From QQVM01 sp964544885 (GTDB lineage Bacteria; Bacteroidota; Bacteroidia; AKYH767-A; 2013-40CM-41-45): a stretch of 64,000 nucleotides of DNA. A program made the translations under genes and the position numbers. Where the stretch lies: the NCBI GenBank assembly GCA_964544885.1, contig CAZJDX010000006.1, positions 62,001 to 126,000 on the forward strand. Direction: 5' to 3'. This document shows positions 35,763 to 44,612 of this stretch, piece by piece; position 1 is the first letter of the stretch; each line of letters begins with the position of its first letter. Under the pieces are notes generated by a model. The model was not told the DNA's origin and did no database searches. It saw only the letters and a program-made list of their open reading frames with translations.

Positions 35763-35841
35763 TTAATCAACTGTTAGCAAGTTCATCCTGCGACTTGCAT
35801 TCCGACAATTTCTTCTTAGGACCTTCGTTTTCAGACGAAAG

Positions 35842-38367
35842 ATGAAATTAAAGTATTGGTCATACGTAAAAATCGCGGGCAAAATTTCCGGCCTTTTATT
35901 ATTGGGATTGATCGCTCTTGGCTTTCTCATCGGACTTTTTTACGGTGATGACATTAAAAAAATGATCATCTCTGAGCTGAATAAAAATCTGGTCACGGAA
36001 ATTCAGGTGGAGAAGTTTGAGTTCAGTCTTTTCAGGCATTTTCCATATGCCTCAGTAGATATGCAAAAAGTGCTGGCCAAGGGTGTTTTAAAGTCCCTTC
36101 CGAATGATACGCTTTTATACGCCGGTCACATTTCATTGCAGTTTAACATCTCAGGGATCTTTTCCGGAAATATTTCAGTTAAAAAAATTGTGGCTCAGGA
36201 TGGTATTGCCAATATCCGGATTGACAGGGAAGGGAAGAACAATTACCGCTTCTGGAAATCATCGGATGACAGTCTGAAAAGCGAATCGGTGATTGACCTG
36301 CAGAAAATTGTGCTGAAAGATATTTCCATCCGGTATCAGGATCTGAAAAATGATCAGCATTACCTTATGCGCACTGATAATGCGGAACTAAGCGGAAAAT
36401 TTTCGGAAGAGTTATATAAACTCAGCGTGAGCGCAACTTTGTTCATGGAACATCTTTATGCCGGAAAAATCAATTACATCCACAGTAAGCCTGTTGTTCT
36501 GAAGACAGGTATGCATGTAAATAACCTTGACGGCACATACAAATTTGAAAAAAGTATGGTTAGAATTGCCGATCTCTCCTTTGATATTGCGGGTTTTGTG
36601 GTAGATCAGGATAGCTCTACCCTCATGAGTTTGGAAGTGAATACCCATGAGTCCAGACTGGAAGATCTGATCAGCCTGCTCCCGCCGGAGTACATGCAGT
36701 ATTTTAAAAATTACAGCAGTAAGGGTCTGTTCGAATCCAATCTGAAAATAGAAGGGAAAGCGGGAAATGGCAGCATGCCTGCCCTGACTGCTTCCTTTAA
36801 CATTCGCAAGGGGAAACTCACACCCGATAAAAGCAATATCTCCCTGACGGAAATAGATCTTCACGGAACATTTACCAGTCGTGGTATCTCCGGTAAAAGT
36901 GAACTGAATATACCTGACATGTCTGCGACACTGGGCGACAACAGGATAAATGCCGACTTCAGGATCCTGGATTTACAGGATCCATTTCTGGATTTGAAGG
37001 CCAGGGCTTCATTGAATCTTGCCAACGTGCGCCATTTTATTTCTCTCGATACACTGGTTTCACTGAATGGAAACCTGAAGTTTAACATATCCTTTGCAGG
37101 TAAGGTAAAGGATGTGAGTACATATTCGATTGCAAAACGTTACACGGTGCAGTCCTCCGGTTCGATAGAACTCGACAAGGTGAGTTTTGTTTTGAAGCAC
37201 AATCCGCTGGAGTATAAAAATTTTCAGGGGAAACTTGTGCTGCAGGACAATGATCTGAAAGTGGAAGGCCTGAGTGGCAACATTTCGTCAAGCGATCTGA
37301 ACCTCAATGGAATTTTTAAAAATTTTATAAATTTCATATTCATTCCGGATCAAAGCGCGGAATTCAACGCAACACTCAGCAGCAGAAAACTAAACCTGGA
37401 CGAGTTACTCATCGATAAATCAACTTCTGATGATACCTCTTACATTATGAAGTTCAATCCAAGGTTGTACAGCAGGCTCGACGTGGATATTGAAAGCATT
37501 TCCTTCAGGCGATTTCAGGCTTCTTATTTGGATGGACAGATTCTGCTTAACCGGCAGGTCATCTCAGGTAAAGAGCTTGAATTTTCAGCCATGCAAGGCT
37601 TAATTTATATGGATGCGACCATCAATGCATCGAGAAAAGACAGCATTCTCATGAACTTCGATGCCAGAATCAAAGGCCTTGATGTAACCGAATTCTTCTG
37701 GCAAATGGAGAACTTTGGTCAGAATACTCTGACCGACCGAAATGTAAAAGGAAAGATCAATGCCGAAATACAGTTGAGTTCGAGCTGGACCACATCGCTT
37801 AAAATTAATCCGGCGAAGGTTCGATCCGTCTGTGATATCACTATTGAGACTGGCGAGCTAATAAAGTTTTTACCGATACAGGCAATGGCCAGGTATATAA
37901 AGGTATCCGATCTCAACAATATTCGATTCTCTACACTGAAAAATCAGATTTCCATTGCAGACAGAAAAATCCATATTCCTTCCATGGAGATCAATTCATC
38001 CGCATTGAATCTAACCGCGAATGGTGTTCATAATTTTGACAATATGGTAGACTACAGACTTCAGCTTTTACTATCGGATGTATTGGGTAAAAAACTGAAG
38101 CAGAATAGTGAATTCGGCGAGATAGAAGATGACGGCCTTGGACGGACCCGCTTGTTTTTAACGATGAAAGGTCCGGTTACCGATCCCCGCTTTGGTTACG
38201 ACAGGGAAGGTGCTGGCAGAAAGTTAAAAACAGACATTGCGAAAGAGAAGCAGACGATGAAAGATATCCTGAAGGAGGAATTCGGCATGTTTAAAAAAGA
38301 CACGGTGAAGTCAGTAAAGAAGCCCAAAAAGCAGGAAATGGAAATTGAATGGGAAACAGACGAATAA
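35842..38367 (+). CDS. AsmA-family outer-membrane biogenesis protein
   Basis: 841 aa. One N-terminal transmembrane helix (about 14-32) anchors a long extracytoplasmic region. The start (VEKFEFSLFRHFPYASVDM) is the AsmA N-terminal pattern, and the C-terminal part (about 640-790) has the AsmA_2 pattern: FLPIQAMARYIKVSDLNNIRF and ALNLTANGVHNFDNMVDYRL. AsmA-like proteins form beta-groove bridges that move phospholipids to the outer membrane. The C-terminus is charged (KSVKKPKKQEME). It lies 36 bp before a histidine kinase gene, possibly in one transcript. Confidence 0.85.
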   Translation: MKLKYWSYVKIAGKISGLLLLGLIALGFLIGLFYGDDIKKMIISELNKNLVTEIQVEKFEFSLFRHFPYASVDMQKVLAKGVLKSLPNDTLLYAGHISLQFNISGIFSGNISVKKIVAQDGIANIRIDREGKNNYRFWKSSDDSLKSESVIDLQKIVLKDISIRYQDLKNDQHYLMRTDNAELSGKFSEELYKLSVSATLFMEHLYAGKINYIHSKPVVLKTGMHVNNLDGTYKFEKSMVRIADLSFDIAGFVVDQDSSTLMSLEVNTHESRLEDLISLLPPEYMQYFKNYSSKGLFESNLKIEGKAGNGSMPALTASFNIRKGKLTPDKSNISLTEIDLHGTFTSRGISGKSELNIPDMSATLGDNRINADFRILDLQDPFLDLKARASLNLANVRHFISLDTLVSLNGNLKFNISFAGKVKDVSTYSIAKRYTVQSSGSIELDKVSFVLKHNPLEYKNFQGKLVLQDNDLKVEGLSGNISSSDLNLNGIFKNFINFIFIPDQSAEFNATLSSRKLNLDELLIDKSTSDDTSYIMKFNPRLYSRLDVDIESISFRRFQASYLDGQILLNRQVISGKELEFSAMQGLIYMDATINASRKDSILMNFDARIKGLDVTEFFWQMENFGQNTLTDRNVKGKINAEIQLSSSWTTSLKINPAKVRSVCDITIETGELIKFLPIQAMARYIKVSDLNNIRFSTLKNQISIADRKIHIPSMEINSSALNLTANGVHNFDNMVDYRLQLLLSDVLGKKLKQNSEFGEIEDDGLGRTRLFLTMKGPVTDPRFGYDREGAGRKLKTDIAKEKQTMKDILKEEFGMFKKDTVKSVKKPKKQEMEIEWETDE

Positions 38368-38403
38368 ATACCTGATGAGAGAATTTCTACTGTCAAGGGT
38401 TTT

Positions 38404-39636
38404 ATGGCATCACAAAATCTTTCATATTTGCGCCCTGAAACCGACAATCTTTCCAAGGTCTGTCCGTTTTTGTTAAAACCGGTAAGTTTGAACATTTATA
38501 GTCAAAAACAACGCTGGAAAGTACTGCTTCTCCTGGCCGCCCTGCTGATCGGAGCGGCATCGCTTTGGTATACCAATAAACTGGTTCAAAAACTGGCGGA
38601 AGAGGAGAAGAAGAAGATTCAACTGTGGGCTGAGGCGACAAAGAGGCTCTCTGATGTTAATGAGGTAAGTTCGGATATTAATTTTCTGTCTACGGTCATT
38701 TCGAATAACACGACCATTCCGGTGATCTGGGCCGATCAGGAATTTAAGGTAATCTCCTACAGAAACCTGGACAGTGCCCGTGCAGCAAAACCCGGATATC
38801 TGGAAGCCCAGGTGAAAGAAATGAAAGAGGGTCATGATCCCATAGAGATCCATATCGGGCAGAATATTACACAGTATATACTTTATAAAGATTCCGACCT
38901 GCTTATCCGTTTACGTTATTATCCTTACTTCCAGCTGGCGGTCATTGCTCTTTTTCTCTTCGTATCTTACATAGCCTTCAGTACTTCGCGAAAGGCGGAG
39001 CAGAACCAGGTCTGGGTTGGAATGGCAAAGGAGACGGCGCACCAACTGGGAACTCCCCTTTCATCCTTGTTGGCCTGGCTGGAGTTTTTGAAGATGAAAG
39101 GAACCAGCGCTGAATATACCCACGAAATAGAAAAGGATGTGGAGAGGCTGCAAACCATCACCGAACGTTTTTCGAAAATTGGCTCCGCACCGTCCCTGCA
39201 TAAGGAAAATGTGGCGCTGGTCATGAAGCATTCAGTAGATTATATCCGTACCCGTACCTCCGATAAAACAAGTTTTGATATTCAAAGCCCCTCACATGAG
39301 GTTTATGCGCCAATGAATATTCCGCTCTTTGAATGGGTGATTGAAAATATTTTGAAAAACGCGCTTGACGCGATGAATGGTTCCGGATCCATTTGTGTTA
39401 AGATTACCGATCAGCAGCAGTTCGTATATATTGATATTTCAGACACCGGAAAAGGTATTCCAAAATCATCGTACAAAACCATTTTCAAACCGGGTTATAC
39501 TACCAAAAGCCGCGGTTGGGGACTCGGCCTTTCACTTAGCAAAAGGATCATTGAAGAATACCATAACGGAGAAATTTTTGTAAAGAGTTCAGATGCCGGC
39601 AAAGGAAGTACCTTCAGGATTGTGTTGAGGAAGTGA
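38404..39636 (+). CDS. orphan sensor histidine kinase, HQLGTP type
   Basis: 410 aa. Two transmembrane helices (about 37-56 and 176-194) flank a ~120-residue periplasmic region. The H-box is AKETAHQLGTPLSSLLAW with His213, a variant seen in a Bacteroidota subgroup (HQLGTP instead of HELRTP). The ATPase domain has ENILKNALDAMNG, DTGKGIPKSSYKTIF and SRGWGLGLSLSKRI. No response regulator is adjacent. The start is uncertain: the first 30 residues are not typical, and a TAnnTTTG-like sequence (CATATTTG) lies just inside the annotated start. Confidence 0.9.
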   Translation: MASQNLSYLRPETDNLSKVCPFLLKPVSLNIYSQKQRWKVLLLLAALLIGAASLWYTNKLVQKLAEEEKKKIQLWAEATKRLSDVNEVSSDINFLSTVISNNTTIPVIWADQEFKVISYRNLDSARAAKPGYLEAQVKEMKEGHDPIEIHIGQNITQYILYKDSDLLIRLRYYPYFQLAVIALFLFVSYIAFSTSRKAEQNQVWVGMAKETAHQLGTPLSSLLAWLEFLKMKGTSAEYTHEIEKDVERLQTITERFSKIGSAPSLHKENVALVMKHSVDYIRTRTSDKTSFDIQSPSHEVYAPMNIPLFEWVIENILKNALDAMNGSGSICVKITDQQQFVYIDISDTGKGIPKSSYKTIFKPGYTTKSRGWGLGLSLSKRIIEEYHNGEIFVKSSDAGKGSTFRIVLRK

Positions 39637-39772
39637 AGTAAATAAATCCATATTACCTCCATCTCGATCCTGGAGCACTTTCAGGTGAATGTCATCTTTC
39701 AGCGCATAATTTGGAACAGGATTTCCCGGGTCAGGATTCATGATGTGAAATTTTTCTGTTTGGGTTTTTGAT

Positions 39773-40729
39773 TTAGTTTTTGAACTTAAATGAATCATTT
39801 CCGATTCTTAGAATATATATACTACTTGCATATTTAGTCAGATCAATAAAAGTTACCCCGGTACTAATATCAACTTCCAATAATTTTTGTCCCAATAAAT
39901 TAAACAATGCGGTTTGTCCAAAATGAATCTTTCCTCGTGTTAATACTTGTATGATGTAATCCGTGTATGTAATCGAATAATTGGCGGGGAAATCATCATC
40001 GATAGTTGCAAGACTATAATTGGGACAATAAAATGGATCCTCTGCTACGCAGATCCTGTCAACATAATAATAACTCAAGGATGCTGTTGTCTCCCGGCAA
40101 AAACAAAGTGTACTGTCCGTTTTATAAAAGTTGCCAACTAAAATCCCTGTATATGCAGAGTCTGCTACAAAACTTCCTTGAAGCAAATACCAATTTGTTG
40201 TATCTGAAATGATGCTGTCTGTACGCACATGAGAAAAATTGTCAATAAACAAAGTGTCTAACGAACCGCTCCAATTTTGAACAGGATAAGTTACAAACTT
40301 AACTCCAATATTATTACAGTGACAAGGAGAACCGTATGAATATGCTGGAGAAAGGATCATAGAAATATAATATTCTCGACCAATAGTCAACCAACTGGTG
40401 AGTTCAGAATAGAGAATCTCCCTATGATTTTGAAATGTGGAAATATATATTCCTGCATAAGCACTATCAAAAACAGAATTCGTTGACTGATATCCCCTGA
40501 AGTTTTTAGGGACAGATACAATCCACAAACTAGCACAAGCATGATGATAATCTGGGCTTCCGTTTGCAGCATTCCACCCAGTAGATCTATTAATCTGAAA
40601 AAGATTGTCTGGACAAGAATCATGTATCTCAAAACTCGGATTGGGTACTAAATTAACCTGCGCAACAGAATTCAATTGGGTGAAAAGACTTGTTAAGAAA
40701 ATTAAAAACACTGAAATGGAAGGATTCAT
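39773..40729 (-). CDS. T9SS-exported protein in an AT-rich patch
   Basis: 318 aa with signal peptide (cleavage near NSVAQV). The mature N-terminus (NLVPNPSFEIHDSCPDNLFQ) is a family-wide start of Bacteroidota proteins with carbohydrate-binding-like jelly-roll domains, seen in gliding/OmpA-linked proteins. The C-terminal segment (ALFNLLGQKLLEVDIS to SSIYILRIGNDSFKFKN) resembles a T9SS sorting domain. A 60-base sample inside the gene is 33% GC against about 45-55% for neighbours, and codon use is AT-rich, suggesting recent gain. Two cysteine pairs (HCNN, CFCRE) may form disulfides. Confidence 0.75.
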   Translation of the reverse strand: MNPSISVFLIFLTSLFTQLNSVAQVNLVPNPSFEIHDSCPDNLFQINRSTGWNAANGSPDYHHACASLWIVSVPKNFRGYQSTNSVFDSAYAGIYISTFQNHREILYSELTSWLTIGREYYISMILSPAYSYGSPCHCNNIGVKFVTYPVQNWSGSLDTLFIDNFSHVRTDSIISDTTNWYLLQGSFVADSAYTGILVGNFYKTDSTLCFCRETTASLSYYYVDRICVAEDPFYCPNYSLATIDDDFPANYSITYTDYIIQVLTRGKIHFGQTALFNLLGQKLLEVDISTGVTFIDLTKYASSIYILRIGNDSFKFKN

Positions 40730-41098
40730 GATGCCTTATGAAAAGTAGAATTCCCGGCCAATGTAACTTTTATTTCTACACCGCAAAATATTTAACAGAA
40801 ACCCTGAAAAATTTAACAAAGTCGGATATAAGATGAGTGAATTCTACCGGATTTCTGATTCAAATAGAATTTGACACAGAACTAATAGTTATGGAATGTG
40901 ATATCGGTATACGATTGTTTTGTGTCAATTAAACGCAATGCGCTGGGCGAGACACCAAACACTCAAAGAAGAGCAAATGAGTTATTGTAAGTTCAAGTAA
41001 TAAGTGCAGACTTGGCTGCAGGCCTGGATTGATTGGCAGAATTACCTGGCAACCGGGTTTCGACTTTGTTCGCGCATTAACCCTATCTTTACACCCCT
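40730..41098. other. AT-rich intergenic region before hemW
   Basis: 369 bp between the divergent T9SS gene and hemW. No gene or clear repeat. The last 15 bp hold the hemW -7 box. Confidence 0.45.
41084..41091 (+). promoter_or_regulatory. candidate -7 box abutting hemW start
   Basis: TATCTTTA is one mismatch from TAnnTTTG and ends 7 bp before the ATG. A near-leaderless mRNA is predicted. Confidence 0.4.
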
Positions 41099-42238
41099 AT
41101 GTCAGGCCTTTATTTTCATATTCCATTTTGTAAACAGGCCTGTCACTACTGTGATTTTCACTTTTCTACCAGCGTAAAGAATAAAGCGGAACTCCTTTCC
41201 GCGATGCGAAGCGAACTCAGGCTCCGTCGGAATTACCTGGAGGATAAAAATTTGCGATCGGTTTATTTCGGAGGCGGTACCCCTTCGCTATTAAATGGAG
41301 ATGAGCTGATGCAGTTCATGTCTGAAGTAAGTAGCAATTTTATTCTTTCTGAGAACACCGAGATTACCCTGGAAGCCAATCCGGACGACCTTGGAAGCGA
41401 TAAACTTCAGGAGTTGAAAGATGCCGGTATCAACCGTTTAAGCATCGGCATACAAAGTTTTTCGGAGAATGATCTGAAATTTATGAATCGTGCGCATTCG
41501 GCTGAACAGGCGATGACCTGTATCGGAGCCGCTCAGAAGCAGGGCTTTGATAATATTTCCATTGACCTTATTTATGGACTTCCTACGCTGGATGATGCAC
41601 AGTGGATCGAAAATCTGAAAATCGCTTTTTCGTTTGATCTGACTCATCTTTCCTGCTACTCTCTCACCGTGGAACCACGGACCGCTCTGGCAAAGATGAT
41701 CAGGGATAAAAAAGTGCAGGATGTGGATGATGAAAAATCTTCAAGACATTTTGAGTTGCTTATGGACATGGCTGGCAAAGCCGGCTTCGAACACTATGAG
41801 ATCTCCAATTTTGCCAAACCGGGAAAATACTCCGGACATAATTCGGCTTACTGGAAGGATCAACCCTACCTGGGCATGGGACCCTCCGCACACTCCTACG
41901 ATTTGTACAGCCGGCAATGGAATATTTCCAATAATCACGAATACATCCGTCAGATCAGTCAAGGGATCATACCCGCAGAGAGAGAAAAATTGAGCCTGAG
42001 TAATAAGTACAATGAATACATACTCACACGCCTCAGGACAATGTGGGGGGTCAATGCGGATGAGCTGCTGAGTAAATTCGGTGATGAAAATCACCGCACC
42101 TTTTCAGCCATTGCTGATTTTAGTATCCATGATGGATTAATGGTTAAAGAAGCAACTATTTACCGGCTGACTGACAAAGGAAAATTATTTGCTGACAATA
42201 TCGCCGCTCAGTTTTTCAGTGAAAATGATCCTGATTAG
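41099..42238 (+). CDS. hemW: HemW, radical SAM heme chaperone
   Basis: 379 aa. LYFHIPFCKQACHYCDF holds the radical SAM cysteines Cys11, Cys15 and Cys18 in the HemW form CxxxCxxC; VYFGGGTPSLL, LEANPDD, RLSIGIQSF and YEISNFAKPG also match. It is the coproporphyrinogen oxidase-like family; HemW hands heme to cytochromes rather than making it, and lacks the fourth cysteine of HemN. The stop overlaps that of convergent rsmI by 4 bp. Confidence 0.92.
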   Translation: MSGLYFHIPFCKQACHYCDFHFSTSVKNKAELLSAMRSELRLRRNYLEDKNLRSVYFGGGTPSLLNGDELMQFMSEVSSNFILSENTEITLEANPDDLGSDKLQELKDAGINRLSIGIQSFSENDLKFMNRAHSAEQAMTCIGAAQKQGFDNISIDLIYGLPTLDDAQWIENLKIAFSFDLTHLSCYSLTVEPRTALAKMIRDKKVQDVDDEKSSRHFELLMDMAGKAGFEHYEISNFAKPGKYSGHNSAYWKDQPYLGMGPSAHSYDLYSRQWNISNNHEYIRQISQGIIPAEREKLSLSNKYNEYILTRLRTMWGVNADELLSKFGDENHRTFSAIADFSIHDGLMVKEATIYRLTDKGKLFADNIAAQFFSENDPD

Positions 42239-42963
42239 GCTTCTTCTTTTTCTTCTCCTTGTTCTTCCGGGGACTTCTTATTTTTTGTTGAATGTGGATT
42301 TCCCCCGACAACAATCACGATCTCACCCTTGACCGCTTTGGAAGTGAAATGTTCAAGACAATCTTTCAGGCTCCCACGAAAATTTTCTTCAAACATTTTG
42401 CTGAGTTCACGGGAAACAGCGGCCTGCCTTTCTTCTCCAAAAATCTCGCAGAACTGATGCAGAGTTTTGACCAGGCGATATGGCGATTCATAAAATATCA
42501 TTGTCCTGCGCTCATCCTTCAGTTCAGTCAACCTGCTTTGTCGTCCCTTTTTCTGAGGAAGAAAACCTTCAAAACAAAAACGGTCGCAGGGTAAACCTGA
42601 ATTTACCAGAGCGGGAACAAATGCCGTTGGTCCGGGAAGCGTTTCTACCTCTATACCCTGACGGATGCATTCACGGACAATCAGAAATCCCGGATCCGAT
42701 ATTCCGGGTGTGCCGGCATCCGAAATAAGCGCCGTTTTGGTGCCGCCGCGGATCAGTTCAATGATTTCTTCCAGAACCCGGTGCTCATTGTGGGCATGGT
42801 AGGACTTCATGGACTTACTTATCCCCAGGTGTTTCAGTAAATGACCGCTTGTCCTTGTGTCTTCAGTCAGAATCAGATCAGCCTCTTTAAGAACACGGAG
42901 GGATCTCAGAGTGATGTCCTCCAGATTTCCGACAGGAGTTGGAACCAGGATCAGGCGCGACAT
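42235..42963 (-). CDS. rsmI: RsmI, 16S rRNA C1402 2'-O-methyltransferase
   Basis: 242 aa. LILVPTPVGNLEDITLRSLR, then LTEDTRTSGHLLKHL and LISDAGTPGISDPGF are the SAM-binding motifs of RsmI in the tetrapyrrole methylase superfamily. It methylates the ribose of C1402 in the decoding centre. Shares a minus-strand unit with the unknown gene upstream (8-bp gap). The C-terminus is an acidic, Lys/Glu-rich tail. Confidence 0.94.
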   Translation of the reverse strand: MSRLILVPTPVGNLEDITLRSLRVLKEADLILTEDTRTSGHLLKHLGISKSMKSYHAHNEHRVLEEIIELIRGGTKTALISDAGTPGISDPGFLIVRECIRQGIEVETLPGPTAFVPALVNSGLPCDRFCFEGFLPQKKGRQSRLTELKDERRTMIFYESPYRLVKTLHQFCEIFGEERQAAVSRELSKMFEENFRGSLKDCLEHFTSKAVKGEIVIVVGGNPHSTKNKKSPEEQGEEKEEA

Positions 42964-42971
42964 ATTCTTTT

Positions 42972-43799
42972 TCAGGAAAGATATCTTCGTTCAATCAGTT
43001 CCAAGAACAATGTTGCCGGACTTTCTTTTCTGTCCCATTCATAAATCGTCAATACATTTTGTTCAAGAAAGCGGAGGGCATCCGTATGGCTTGCACAAGT
43101 GTTGAGCATTTCGATACTCGAATGATAGAGCTGAGCATTCCCGCCGAAAAGATGATTTATAAATAAAAATTTCTCATTAATGCCGATGGCGGATTTGAGG
43201 TCTGTGATGGGTTTATGCCGGTGCTTTTCGGCCACAGCCGTTTGAGTGCGACTGCCCGCCATTTTTTTGGCAAGCGTTTCCTTGTCACTGAAGCGCGTAG
43301 CTACGGTAGGTAATTCCGTAAAAGTATCATGGATGTCGGCAACCACCTTTTTTCTGCGGACCGTTTCCTGTTGCTGATTTAGTTCTGCCGCTTTTGTTGC
43401 TGCCAGTGCAAGTAACTCATCCATGGTAGGGTGTTTTACCGGATTTTGAATGCCCGTGAAGTCTTGAGGCATGATGTTCGCCTTTTCTTCCTCATTTAAT
43501 TCATTCTGATGCTCAGGGCCGGTGTGTGTTATTAACCCGGAGGACGACTGCCTTGTCTCATGGTTTTCGTTTTGTGGAGTATATGGAGCGGCTATAGCGG
43601 CTTCTGTCTCTTCAAGACACTTCATCGCATGAGCATACTGCATCTCCAGGGATTTTTCATAGAGATGACGAATGAGCCTTATGAATTCCTGAACTTCAAG
43701 CGGACTGATTTTTTGATTTTCATTTGAAAGGACCTGAAATTTATTGTTCAGGAGATTCAGGCTATGCTGAATTTCAGCGAGAGCGTTTTCTGGGTTCAT
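42972..43799 (-). CDS. uncharacterised cytoplasmic protein next to rsmI
   Basis: 275 aa, no signal peptide or membrane segment. Residues 1-70 form a predicted coiled coil; a low-complexity middle (about 75-190, many Gln, Glu, Ala, Thr) follows; the last ~75 residues (IGINEKFLFINHLFGGNAQL, ending RYLS) look like a compact helical domain. The same C-terminal pattern is conserved in many Bacteroidota proteins of unknown function, beside rsmI or tdk. I do not recognise a catalytic motif. A binding or scaffold role is possible. Confidence 0.7.
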   Translation of the reverse strand: MNPENALAEIQHSLNLLNNKFQVLSNENQKISPLEVQEFIRLIRHLYEKSLEMQYAHAMKCLEETEAAIAAPYTPQNENHETRQSSSGLITHTGPEHQNELNEEEKANIMPQDFTGIQNPVKHPTMDELLALAATKAAELNQQQETVRRKKVVADIHDTFTELPTVATRFSDKETLAKKMAGSRTQTAVAEKHRHKPITDLKSAIGINEKFLFINHLFGGNAQLYHSSIEMLNTCASHTDALRFLEQNVLTIYEWDRKESPATLFLELIERRYLS

Positions 43800-43979
43800 G
43801 ATTTTATGGATGCTGGATTGAAAGCTCCCGGCAAGCGGAAGCTGACCCGGTCTTATACTCAGGAACGGATAAAATGTTTGAAAATTTTGTCTTTTTTATT
43901 CGGTCACTAAGCCATACTCCGGTCCGGACTCTGAGTCAGACCGGAATCTCTCTTTCCTTTAAGAATATAGGGTATTCGC

Positions 43980-44011
43980 TTTGGCCAAAGCCTGCAGAAT
44001 CCTTAGGTTTG
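43980..44011 (+). promoter_or_regulatory. promoter of tdk-murF/alr
   Basis: TTTG (43980-43983), 20 bp, TAGGTTTG (44004-44011): both elements match the Bacteroidota consensus exactly. The ATG of tdk is 18 bp downstream. Confidence 0.7.
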
Positions 44012-44028
44012 CTCTCTGAATTCAGCCT

Positions 44029-44607
44029 ATGTTTTTAGAACAGTTAAAACCCGGAAGCCATCATCATGGTCATATAGAGGTGATTTGTGGTTCGATGTTT
44101 TCGGGTAAAACCGAAGAACTCATACGCAGACTAAAAAGGTCTAAGATTGCCAGACAGAAGGTGGAGATCTTCAAGCCCAAGCTGGACACGCGTTATGATG
44201 AAGTTAATGTCGTCTCTCATGATTCGAATTATATTCCATCCACACCCGTGGAATCTTCTTCCCAGATTTTACTGCTGGCCAATGATGTGGAAGTCGTTGG
44301 AATTGATGAAGCCCAGTTTTTTGATGACGAACTTCCTTCAGTGGCGCAAATTCTGGCTAACCGGGGAATCAGGGTCATCGTGGCCGGACTGGATATGGAC
44401 TACCTTGGCAAACCATTCGGTCCCATCCCTCAAATGATGGCAATAGCGGAATTTGTGACCAAGGTTCACGCTATTTGTATCAGGTGCGGGAATCTTGCCA
44501 ATTATTCACATCGTACAGTAAGCGATGAATCACGGATTCTGCTTGGTGAAAAGGATAGTTACCTGCCTTTGTGCAGGGTGTGTTTTAACAAGGAGAGGAT
44601 AAAATAG
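44029..44607 (+). CDS. tdk: thymidine kinase
   Basis: 192 aa. P-loop GSMFSGKTEELIRRLKR (21-37), the lasso-region signature VVGIDEAQFF and GLDMDYLGKPFGP, and the two zinc-ribbon cysteine pairs CIRCG and CRVCF. It phosphorylates thymidine (type II, TK1-like). It is followed after 5 bp by the murF/alr gene and has its own full promoter. Normal length. Confidence 0.94.
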   Translation: MFLEQLKPGSHHHGHIEVICGSMFSGKTEELIRRLKRSKIARQKVEIFKPKLDTRYDEVNVVSHDSNYIPSTPVESSSQILLLANDVEVVGIDEAQFFDDELPSVAQILANRGIRVIVAGLDMDYLGKPFGPIPQMMAIAEFVTKVHAICIRCGNLANYSHRTVSDESRILLGEKDSYLPLCRVCFNKERIK

Positions 44608-44612
44608 CAAGC

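Noticed and set aside
39589..39798. 69-codon minus-strand frame between the orphan kinase and the T9SS gene
   Set aside because: About a quarter of it lies antisense to the end of the kinase gene; no recognisable domain, although the last part looks fairly protein-like.
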